Positions 22,136-30,461 of a stretch of 64,000 bases of DNA are shown here, piece by piece. Origin of the DNA: Blastocystis hominis (lineage: Eukaryota; Sar; Bigyra; Opalinata; Blastocystidae); contig NW_013171830.1 in assembly GCF_000151665.1 (NCBI RefSeq), positions 1-64,000 on the forward strand, in the 5' to 3' direction. The notes beneath the pieces are model-generated. The model was not told the origin of the DNA. It saw only the letters and a list, made by a program, of their open reading frames with translations, and searched no databases. Made by a program: the position numbers and the translations under genes. Within the stretch, counting starts at the first letter, position 1; every line of letters begins with the position of its first letter.

Positions 22136-23791
22136 TTATGTAAGACTAAAGTAAACACAATAATCATTTTCATACAGTACGTCAGCTTTTTCGTCCAGCA
22201 ATACTCTGTTGAATGCAAAATCCTTACAAATCACTTGAAGTGTTCCTCCAACTTCCAATTTCAAACGTAGTGTTAACTGTTGTTGTCCTCTAGGTCGTCT
22301 ACAGTCTTCTGGATTTATAAACTGCCAAGACTCGACCTCTGTACATTTCTCAATATCAACCAATTCTTGTCCCTCATCATCTTCACATTGATAAACACTG
22401 ATATTAATTCTTTCAGGATAGTCATCGCAATTACAAAACATTTTCTCTGAGGAAGTACAAGGAATAGCCGTTCCTTTGCTTAGGATAATTGCCACTTGGT
22501 CATTTCCAGATTTTAGTCCATAAGAAATTGCAATAGGCTCTGTCATGCTCATTTTTGCATTTTTATCGTTCATAATGCACGCTAATTCATAAGCTCCTTG
22601 AGAAACACAGGTTATTGGATCGATTTTCTCAAATCGTTTTCGTTTAAATTGCTCCTTAAATAGTAACTGACGGAAAACCACCAATTGAGAAGAACCTCCA
22701 ACTAATAGAATGTGTGGCAGTAAACCTGGCATTTGACTTGGCTTCCTTGTAATGTACTTAAGAGGCTTTAGTACTGCAGATTCCATGCAATTCATAATTG
22801 CTTCAGTTACTTTCCTAAATGGAAGTGTAATGACCTCAACCTCAGTAGTTAGGTAGGATACATCGATTTCGTATGTAAGGTGTTCATTCTTCCTTAAAAA
22901 GGCTTCATAATTGTCATCATCTGTAGTCTTCATATTGACTTCAATCTTGACATCTTCACAAATGTTCCTTAGTCTTGCCAGTTTTCGTGCCGTTCCTCTC
23001 TTTGACTTGTCGATTACAACACCATAATCATTCCTCAATTTAGCTAAAACAAGATCCATTATTGCATTATCTATATCATTTCCTCCTAGGCATGGATTTC
23101 CAGCGTTATCTTCAACCCTAAATTGATTATTTCCCAAATATCGGATCACAGAAAAGTCTAAAGTGCCGCCTCCAAAATCAACTACAAACACATTGGTGTC
23201 TTTTTTTAACGTAGGAAAGAGTTCTTTCACTGTAGTTTTACACCATGATAATCCTGCAGCTGTTGGCTCAGTGATCATTTTGTCGATTTTTAAACCTGCT
23301 TTCTCTGCAGCTTGACGAATTGCCTTCACTTGATGATCAAGGAAATTAGCTGGCCTTGTTACATAAGCTTTGGCAAATGTTCGTTCACAAATAGCTTCGG
23401 CACTTGCTTTTATCCACTTAAATAATTCGCAGGCAACATCTATGCAACTTACCATTCTCGATCCATCTTCACTCACAACGAAATATGGATAACCATCATC
23501 TCCACGAACAACATCACAACCAAATATATCCTTCTTTTCTAACTTCAAATATTCGTCATATCTTAAACCAATTAACCGTTTTACACACGAAACTACAAAA
23601 TGACCAGGTTTACCCATATTAAGTTTTGCCAGTTTTCCTACTTTCACTCCCTTGTCAGTATAATCAACAAATGAAGGAAATAAGAACTCCCCTGAGTCTT
23701 GGTTATTCCATAACTGTACTCTATTATTGTTATTGAATGCACATGCAGTAGAATTGGTAGTTCCAAAATCAATTGCCAGAATGTCTTCCAT
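22136..23791 (-). CDS. Intronless Hsp70-like chaperone with short substrate-binding part
   Basis: A 551-residue Hsp70-superfamily protein in one uninterrupted exon. The ATPase domain shows phosphate-1 AIDFGTTNSTACAF, the connecting ITEPTAAGLSW, phosphate-2 VFVVDFGGGTLDFSVI and the adenosine motif ILLVGGSSQLVVFRQLL. The C-terminal ~140 residues are a divergent, short substrate-binding region. There is no lid domain and no EEVD-type ending. Canonical Hsp70s are 610-680 residues. The gene uses A/T-ending codons and has no intron. No exact TGTTTGTT motif follows. It may be a lineage-specific paralogue or an acquired gene; I would not assign it to cytosol or mitochondrion. Confidence 0.85.
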   Translation of the reverse strand: MEDILAIDFGTTNSTACAFNNNNRVQLWNNQDSGEFLFPSFVDYTDKGVKVGKLAKLNMGKPGHFVVSCVKRLIGLRYDEYLKLEKKDIFGCDVVRGDDGYPYFVVSEDGSRMVSCIDVACELFKWIKASAEAICERTFAKAYVTRPANFLDHQVKAIRQAAEKAGLKIDKMITEPTAAGLSWCKTTVKELFPTLKKDTNVFVVDFGGGTLDFSVIRYLGNNQFRVEDNAGNPCLGGNDIDNAIMDLVLAKLRNDYGVVIDKSKRGTARKLARLRNICEDVKIEVNMKTTDDDNYEAFLRKNEHLTYEIDVSYLTTEVEVITLPFRKVTEAIMNCMESAVLKPLKYITRKPSQMPGLLPHILLVGGSSQLVVFRQLLFKEQFKRKRFEKIDPITCVSQGAYELACIMNDKNAKMSMTEPIAISYGLKSGNDQVAIILSKGTAIPCTSSEKMFCNCDDYPERINISVYQCEDDEGQELVDIEKCTEVESWQFINPEDCRRPRGQQQLTLRLKLEVGGTLQVICKDFAFNRVLLDEKADVLYENDYCVYFSLT

Positions 23792-23991
23792 TTTCAAAAC
23801 GCGAGAAATATTGAAAAGTCACAAAGCGATTGTCTCAGTTTAATTACCATTCTGTTAAAAGTCTTATGTTATTCAAAATACACTAAAATACATTATAATA
23901 CAAAGTCAGGCAATTACTTACTAAACTATTATTATACACAAACACTTTTGAAACGAACCAAGAATAACAAACACATTTTACCAATATGTAA

Positions 23992-24018
23992 ATAATACAA
24001 TACAATACAATACAATAT
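23992..24018 (+). repeat. (ACAAT)n pentanucleotide repeat
   Basis: Five tandem ACAAT units in the spacer just downstream of the alcohol dehydrogenase gene. Confidence 0.8.
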
Positions 24019-24024
24019 GTTTGG

Positions 24025-24032
24025 CACAAACA
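24025..24032 (-). terminator. 3'-end motif variant TGTTTGTG of the alcohol dehydrogenase gene
   Basis: Lies 6 nt after the TAA at 24039-24041. Confidence 0.7.
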
Positions 24033-24038
24033 ATCAAA

Positions 24039-25327
24039 TTAATAACTATCCAAAATCAGTTGACGAGCCACATGAGCATCAACATTTCCTAACTCACCCA
24101 AATGAGTATCATTCTCCAAGAATCTACATGTAAAAACTATTTCGATTTCAGCCTACTTCTTTTCAACTTCTTCTACCCATTTACGATCTCCAGTCGGATC
24201 ATATGCAGAAATATGAGTCGGAACCTTCATATCCTTTTCATAGAAATCGACAATTGCATCGATTGTCTTGTTTGCAATTTCGTCATCGTCACTTCCTTCC
24301 AGATTGAACACACGTCGACCCATCTGAGCCAATTTCTCTTTCTTTGATTCGAAATTGAATCGAAGCAAACGAGGTTGAATACAAGCCAAAGTACGACCAT
24401 GATCAATTCCCAAATAGACAGTCAATTCATGAGCAACGAAATGGGTTGCCCAATCTTCTTCAACTCCTTGAGCAATCCAACCATTCAGAGCTTGAGTCGA
24501 AGCCCACATTATATTCGAACGAGCCACATAACTCATCGGATCTTTCATTACCAATCGTCCATTATCAATGAGAACCTTCAATAATGCTTCAGAATATCGA
24601 TCCTGAACATCAGCATCTCCAAAATGATTAACAATCACAACCATAATAAATACTTTGACAGCTCGTGATGTATTGTTCACATACATGAACAAATGAATCA
24701 ACAACACCATTCGTAGTTTGTCTTTCTGGAAGAGACATGGTTGTGAGAGGATCCAAAATCGCAAATTTGGGAAGCAACAAATCATTGGAAATGGGATGCT
24801 TAATCTTCAAAGCACGACGGGAAATCACTCCATGAATATTGCTTTCTGATCCAGTCTATATATAAATACCATAGAGAACAACAAACAGCAGGAAGAGTCA
24901 AAACAATACCAATGGGAAGGGCATCAGTGATGGTATATGCAGTTTGCAGAACCAGATCCCATGGATCGTTGGTTTTATCCCACTTACTAGCAGCAGCAAT
25001 AAGCTTTGTACCATCAGCAACAGAACCTCCTCCAACAGCAAGAAGATATACACGATTTACATCCAATTTCTTGATTTCAGCCACAGCTTTCATCAAAGTA
25101 TCAAAGTCAGGGTTCGCTTCAATTCCACCAAACTCATGAACTTCATATCCCTTTAGAGCAGTCATAACTTGATCATAAGTTCCGTTACGCTTTATGCTGC
25201 CTCCTCCATATGTCATATAAACAATACGATCCTTCGGAATCAGAGTGGGAAGTTGAGCGATCTGTCCTTTTCCAAAGACAATACGAGTAGTATTAGCAAA
25301 GTTGAAATTGTTAACAGCCTTCATCAT
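24039..25327 (-). CDS. Iron-containing NADP-dependent alcohol dehydrogenase (YqhD/BdhA type)
   Basis: Group III Fe-ADH that reduces aldehydes with NADPH, the bacterial YqhD/butanol dehydrogenase kind. The 395-residue product has the N-terminal NNFNFANTTRIVFGKGQIA, the cofactor-site glycine motif VGGGSVADGTKLIA and the metal-binding HELTVYLGIDHGRTLA with its two histidines. The C-terminus is NVDAHVARQLILDSY. Three introns (31, 37, 33 nt) split it and one is required to reach the conserved C-terminus past an in-frame TAG. Exons sum to 3 x 396 nt. The protein is bacterial in style but carries typical Blastocystis introns, implying transfer followed by intron gain. A role in fermentative redox balance or aldehyde detoxification is likely. 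Confidence 0.9.
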
Positions 25328-26097
25328 ATTATGTAAAATAGATAAGTATCCAAGGAATGAATGAATGAATAAATAAATAATGAGGAAACAAGAGAAAGAC
25401 AAATCTTTTCAAGAAAATTCAAGGAAATTTCTTGGCGAATATCAATCCTAATATACTTAGGAAAATCATGGTTTTAGGTTGTCCGTTATTTTCGAAATCT
25501 CGCGGTTTTCAGTGCTATATGGTTGATCAAATCGAATAACAACCAATAGTTGATTTGCGCTTTTGCCTAAGTAAACCAAAGCAATCATATCACTTGATTG
25601 TGAATGTTGCAGAGTTTTGTTTGGGCACTGTATACAATTGTTTCGACTTGTTTTTACATTCCATTCTTTGACTATTTGACATTTTGTATTTGGTCATTGG
25701 TCTTCATTATTATACCAAGTTGTACAGAATCACAAGGAGTAATATTTACCGAATCTTAAAAGTGCACCTTCCGTGTTTTAGCCCTTCATTAATTCCTTTC
25801 TACTAATATTGATTATTGTCGTTAATTGATGTTGAATAGTATCCATTCTGTAAACTTTACATGTGTTTTGAGTCTTTCTGTTGAAACACTTTGATATGAT
25901 GCGTACTTGTCTTTTCAATGTATGTATTCTACTAAACAATATTCAAAAGTAACAATTTCAGCTTTCTTATTGAGTACGGACTTCGCTGATCTGCTTTGAG
26001 TTTCCTTCTATTTCTAAGCTTAAATCCTTTCGAATAGCAAGATTCTCATTTTGTACTGAAAAGGCTCATTTTTTGTCATATCATAGAAACAAACTCA
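25328..26097. other. AT-rich spacer with no confident gene
   Basis: About 770 nt between the divergent starts of the alcohol dehydrogenase and Asterix genes. A tiny minus-strand frame with a possible 27-nt intron can be drawn at about 25460-25680, but it is short, matches nothing I know and has no 3' motif. I do not call it. Confidence 0.5.
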
Positions 26098-26459
26098 ATG
26101 GAAGACGTAAGACGTCCAAGTTACTACAAATCGTATGAAAGAAAGCCTCAGACGGTTGAAGATGAAGCGCCTAACCTTTACAGTATCATCTCGTTGTTTG
26201 TCTCTTAAACGCTACATATATATATATATTTCTTGATTTGCTGATTCGATCTCACAAAATAGTCTCGTTTACTTGGGTGGCTAAGTCTCTTTACTGGAGT
26301 GGCTTCTCTAACGTGGATGAAATTGGTCTCTGTAGATAAGTTCAACATTCTCGTGACGTTGGGGTAAGTATTGTCTGTGAATCCTGTCTGTTTAGTTTTG
26401 CTTTTATGTCGATGCTGTCTTCCTATGTGAAAACGTATTTTGAATCGATGAAGAAATGA
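26098..26459 (+). CDS. WDR83OS: Protein Asterix (WDR83OS/PAT10), ER membrane insertase subunit
   Basis: An 88-residue protein, too fragmented to show as one open frame. It has the conserved N-terminal RRP motif of Asterix (MEDVRRPSYYKSY; human DPRRPNKVLRY), then EDEAPNLYSIISLF, LGWLSLFTGVASLTWMK, and the last helix VTLGFAFMSMLSSYVKTYF. Two introns, 63 nt (26209-26271) and 32 nt, were placed by frame; exons sum to 3 x 89 nt. Asterix works with CCDC47 in the PAT complex that protects transmembrane helices during insertion. The TGA is followed after 7 nt by an exact TGTTTGTT. Confidence 0.85.
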
Positions 26460-26466
26460 GGATTGC

Positions 26467-26474
26467 TGTTTGTT
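26467..26474 (+). terminator. 3'-end motif TGTTTGTT of the Asterix gene
   Basis: Exact 8-mer 7 nt after the TGA; strengthens the case that this small gene is real. Confidence 0.8.
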
Positions 26475-26583
26475 CCGAGTAATGGAGTAGTTCTCTCACT
26501 CCTGTTCTCCACTCTCTATTTTCCGCATTTGTAACACTCATTTCATCTCACTCACTCCCACCCACACCTTGATTGGCCATTAC

Positions 26584-26591
26584 AACAAACA
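26584..26591 (-). terminator. 3'-end motif TGTTTGTT of glycyl-tRNA synthetase
   Basis: Exact 8-mer 11 nt after the TAA; converges with the Asterix end 110 nt away. Confidence 0.8.
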
Positions 26592-26602
26592 ATGCATCCC
26601 CA

Positions 26603-28797
26603 TTATTCCTCCTTCACACTCACTTGAGGGTACTTCTCCAGCAGATCTTCCCACACCGTTCTCTCCTTGACGATATCGTTCACCACCACGGCCACATCCT
26701 CGATAGGCAATCGCACCTGCTTCATCGAGTCTCTTTCTCTCAGGGTGACGGTGTTGAACAGCTCGCTCTTTTCGTCGACCGTCTCGAAGTCGATCGTCAC
26801 AGCGAACGGGATTCCGATCTCATCGGCACGCGCATAGCGTCGTCCGATCGACGCCGAGGAAGCATCGGTCTTGAAGGCCAGCGCGTAGGAGCGAAGCGAC
26901 GCTCCGATGCGATCCACGATGGGCGTGAATTGTTCGGAGTTGTTGATGGGCATCACGGAGCACTTGAACGCCGCCACCGTCGGCTTGAACGCCATCACGT
27001 TTCGCTTCTCCTCTCCCTCGCGGACATAGAACGCGTGCTCCAGGATGGAGTAGATCAGTCTGCCCACTCCGAAGGACGGCTCCACCACCGAGGGGATGAA
27101 CTTCTCCTCGTGGATCTTCAGCACCGTCGGCTTGAACGTCACCATCTCGGGCGTGATGGTGTACTTGGCGCCGTTCGCGCAGGGGCCGATCTCCGCGGAG
27201 CCCGTCGCCGCCAGACTGTCCGCCAGCTTCTGGCACTCCTCCGGCTGCTCCTCGCCCAGCGTCTTCAGATAGTCCTTGACGATCGCCTGCTCCTTCTTGA
27301 AGGCCACGCCGATCGCGCGGCTGTTGAACGTCGGAGCCAGCACGTTCTTCTCGATCGGGACGTCGTGCTTCACCGAGGCCGTCATCTCCACCTTCGTGGC
27401 GTCGCTGTGCATCTACCGCTCACGCCACGCCGCCTCGTCCACCTTCAGATCGAAGCACGCGCGGTCGGCAATGCCCACGCACTCCGTCCATCCGTAGGAG
27501 AGCTTGATTTCGCAGTCCCAGCAGTCCGACGCGTAGTGCGCCATCTCCGTCAGCAGGTGCTGGCGGAACCGCATCTTCTCCGGATCGATTCCCACGCGCT
27601 TCAGGAACAGATACGTGCGCGCCATGAAGTATCCCAGCGTTTCGTTGTTCACGATTCCCGCGGCCACGGCCTCGCCCACTAGCCCTCAGTCCCCGCTCCC
27701 TCGCCCACGCGTCATCGTCAGCAGCTTGCCGTCGCCCTGCTGGTGGCTCCGCGAGAACAGCGGCAGCACCAGATGGGCCACCGAGGCGAACTTCGGGTGT
27801 CGCTTATCGCTCGGGTTGCAGAAGTGCTCGATCTCCGCCATCGGGAACTCGCGCACGCGCAGCAGCCCCGCGCGCGGAGAGATCTCGTTGCGGAACCCCG
27901 TGCCCACCTGCGCCGCCGCGAACGGGAACTTGCGTCCGTTGAAGTTCAGCAGGCGGCGGAAGTTCATGAACATGCCCTGCGCGGTCTCGGGGCGGAGGAA
28001 GCCCTGCATCGTGCCCTCCGGACCGATCTGCGTCCCGAACATCAGGTTGAACGGGAACGGGTGCGTCAGCGGATTCCCCGTCGCCAGAGCCACCACGCCG
28101 TACTTCGCGAACAGAGCGTCCAGCTCGTCCGCAGAGTACGCGTCCGCCTGGATGCGGATGTGCTCCAACTCCAAACGCTGATCGCTCGTCAGAGTCACGT
28201 CCTTCAGCAGCTCGTCCATCTTCGCCTCCAGCAGCTTCTACGCCTCACCGGTGCAAAGAAACAAAACGTCAGCACGGTAGCACTCGCCCGTCTTGCTGTC
28301 CTTCACCATCAGGTCGGTGAACTTGTCCACGTGGCCTGCAAATCAGATCGCTACGAAGCACCCACCGGAAGTCTTCAAAGCACAGTAGGGAGTCAGGTTG
28401 GTGCACTCCACTTCCAACATGTCCTCCTCCAGAATGAAGTGCTGCTTCCACAGATTGATAAAGTTGCTCTTCAGAGAGCAGGTGATCGGACCAAAATCGT
28501 ATAAACCTGCCACTCCTCCATAAATCTCGAACGAAGGGACTACAAACATCTTCTGGAGCAGCACATCGTCGAACGTAGCCTTGTCAAAGGTCTCCTCGGG
28601 CTCCTGCTTCTTCACCTCCGCTTCCAGCTGGGCTTTCAATTCCTGCAGCTTCTTGACAGCTAAAAGTGACAAAAATGATCAAAAAACGTACCAGCAGTGA
28701 CTTCTTCCTGAGTCGCTCCATCCTTCTTGAGTTGTCTCACAACTCCTCCCTGCTTTACAACAGCGGCACGAAGTCCGTCAAGGTCAATAGGCTCCAT
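26603..28797 (-). CDS. GARS1: Glycyl-tRNA synthetase (eukaryotic alpha2 type)
   Basis: Class II synthetase charging tRNA-Gly, probably serving cytosol and organelle. It begins with a WHEP helical hairpin ([17 protein letters not shown], then [17 protein letters not shown]), followed by [18 protein letters not shown]. Class II motif 2 is in [15 protein letters not shown], and motif 3 in [21 protein letters not shown]. The anticodon-binding domain is at the end ([27 protein letters not shown]). About five short introns divide it (including 30-nt ones at 28338-28367 and around 27686), each needed to pass an in-frame stop. The gene is GC-rich with strong codon bias, and the antisense strand therefore shows long spurious frames. 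Confidence 0.95.
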
Positions 28798-29018
28798 TAT
28801 AATGGTTTCTTCTTATAAAATATGGATAAAAAGAAAGACGCGAAAAACGGGAATAACCGCAAAAAGACCAATGAATTAGGGGACTGATGGGCTTTGTTTT
28901 TGCAGTAGCTCTGCGCTCCTTCTTTCTTTACCGTTGACTTGATCGGTTTCTTTTGGGGAAGGGTATGGAGATAAGTACTAGTAATATGAGCTTGTTCGCT
29001 CTTAGTCAAGTGAATTGA

Positions 29019-29455
29019 TTGCGTAGAAGACAATCAGATGTGGCAGAAAGCCCTGCTCCGGGGAATACATCCTCAGCTGACATAGAGGAAGCAACAAGGT
29101 TAACAGATGAGCAAATTCAGCATGTACAGTCTTTGGTTGAATATGACTGTTAGAGAATTCTTCAAATTCAGTATGGTAAGAATACAGAAGGGTATTGGCG
29201 CTGGCAAATGCTCGCTGCAAGGCACTGTTTTCTTGTGAATTTGTAATTTAGAGATCCATATATTGCTGAATCTGTTGTAGCCCCCGACCCATTTGATCCC
29301 GTTAGTAAACGACGATTTGATGGTCGAGTGAAGAAGTGGAGGAGATGTCTACACAGATTTGACCCTCAGAATGAGGAGGAGAGAAGGGAGCTTGAAGATT
29401 GGCTAATGCTGCGAAATGTCTATTTGTGTAATGTATATTGTTTTAAGGACTTCTG
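29019..29455 (+). CDS. SLBP: Histone stem-loop-binding protein (SLBP), start unresolved
   Basis: SLBP binds the 3' stem-loop of replication-dependent histone mRNAs. The RNA-binding domain is recognisable: RILQIQYGKNTEGYWRWQML (human RQKQIDYGKNT), followed after a 27-nt intron by PDPFDPVSKRRF and DGRVKKWRRCLHRFDP. Another 30-nt intron (29129-29158) precedes RILQ and removes a TAG. Upstream of position 29019 the frame meets a TGA, and I could not place the first exon; an ATG at 28986 is in the same frame but needs an intron whose length does not fit. The protein ends with TGA at 29453 and is short, as in other protists. Confidence 0.75.
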
Positions 29456-29684
29456 ATATTCCACTGAACCGTCTTGAATAGTATTTTTCAATACTTTGAG
29501 TTTGTTTTTTGCAAATCCAAATAGCGTGGCTATTTTTCTGGTCATTTTCACATTCGATATGCTGCAGAGAGCGGGAGTGTTTGCATGTTCTGCCTTCGGA
29601 ACTGGAAAGCTGTAGGGATCATTCTCCCAAGTGAGCTCTAGAGTCTTCTCGAGATCCTTTTACAATAAGATTGTAGTCAATGGC

Positions 29685-30205
29685 ATGTCGATCGTTATGA
29701 GTAGAGTCAGCCTATTCTTAATTTAGAAAAGGTAAAGTCGATTTACATTGCCTATGGTGGTTTATCGGAAGGTGCTACAGGAACAAGGTGGATTATATTA
29801 TGATAATTGTTATTCATAGGGAGTTTGCAGCACAAATTACTGGAAGAAAGGTATTTGTATCCATAGTATTTGATGTAGGTGAAAGCAAGTAACCCCAAAG
29901 CAACTGTGACTGTGGAAGTGGATAATGAGCTCGTGTATCCGAAAATCTCGATTGAGTACTGTAAGTTGGTTCGAAGCCTTATTGACTCGTTAGTTAATGG
30001 AAGAAAAACGGAAATGAGCCCGACTAATATGTCGTTTAAGCAAATTCTACACACAATTCAAGATGAACTCCGTGAAGTGGACCTGGAAGCCGACAAGGAG
30101 AACTATGACAAATTTCGAAAAATGCAGCAGGATTATATTCTTGGAGGAATCAAGAAATGGGAGCAGAAGCATCTCGCTATGATCAAAGAATTAGAGAAAC
30201 AGTAA
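29685..30205 (+). CDS. MRPL53: Mitochondrial large ribosomal subunit protein mL53 (probable)
   Basis: A 144-residue protein rebuilt from four exons (introns 26, 32 and 28 nt; exons sum to 3 x 145 nt). The thioredoxin-like mL53 pattern is visible: VKSIYIAYGGLSEGATGTRE, FAAQITGRKVKASNPKATV, TVEVDNELVYPKISIEY, followed by a helical C-terminus ending KWEQKHLAMIKELEKQ. The match to yeast/human mL53 is by pattern, not strong identity. It would act in the ribosome of the mitochondrion-related organelle, although no long targeting peptide is evident. Confidence 0.6.
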
Positions 30206-30222
30206 AGGTTATTTAGCATCTC

Positions 30223-30230
30223 TGTTTGTT
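30223..30230 (+). terminator. 3'-end motif TGTTTGTT of the mL53 gene
   Basis: Exact 8-mer 17 nt after the TAA. Confidence 0.75.
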
Positions 30231-30461
30231 GATAAACTCCTTGTATTTTGAGAAATACCGCCATCCCAAAACTCGAGGCGGTTTCCGATTATTAGTTTCT
30301 ATATTAAAATTCGCGGGTTCTTCTTTCTGATTCCCGCCATTTGCCTCCCTTTTTCTGGCGCGATATTTCAAATTGCATTCAAAAAATATTTCCACATAAG
30401 GTAGGATCCTTTGGGAGACAATGTGAAGTTGTATCTCACGTTATTTAGATATCCTCGGAAC

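Noticed and set aside
21907-22218. Open frame overlapping the 3' end of the Hsp70-like gene
   Set aside because: AT-rich, out of frame with the Hsp70-like gene, no homology or motif.
28797-29033. 78-codon minus-strand frame upstream of glycyl-tRNA synthetase
   Set aside because: Ends at the synthetase start codon, low complexity, overlaps the SLBP promoter; no support.
30416-30461. Extending RTPR to a non-ATG codon at 30411
   Set aside because: The added residues do not match the family and contain a likely 26-nt intron; ATG 30462 is preferred.
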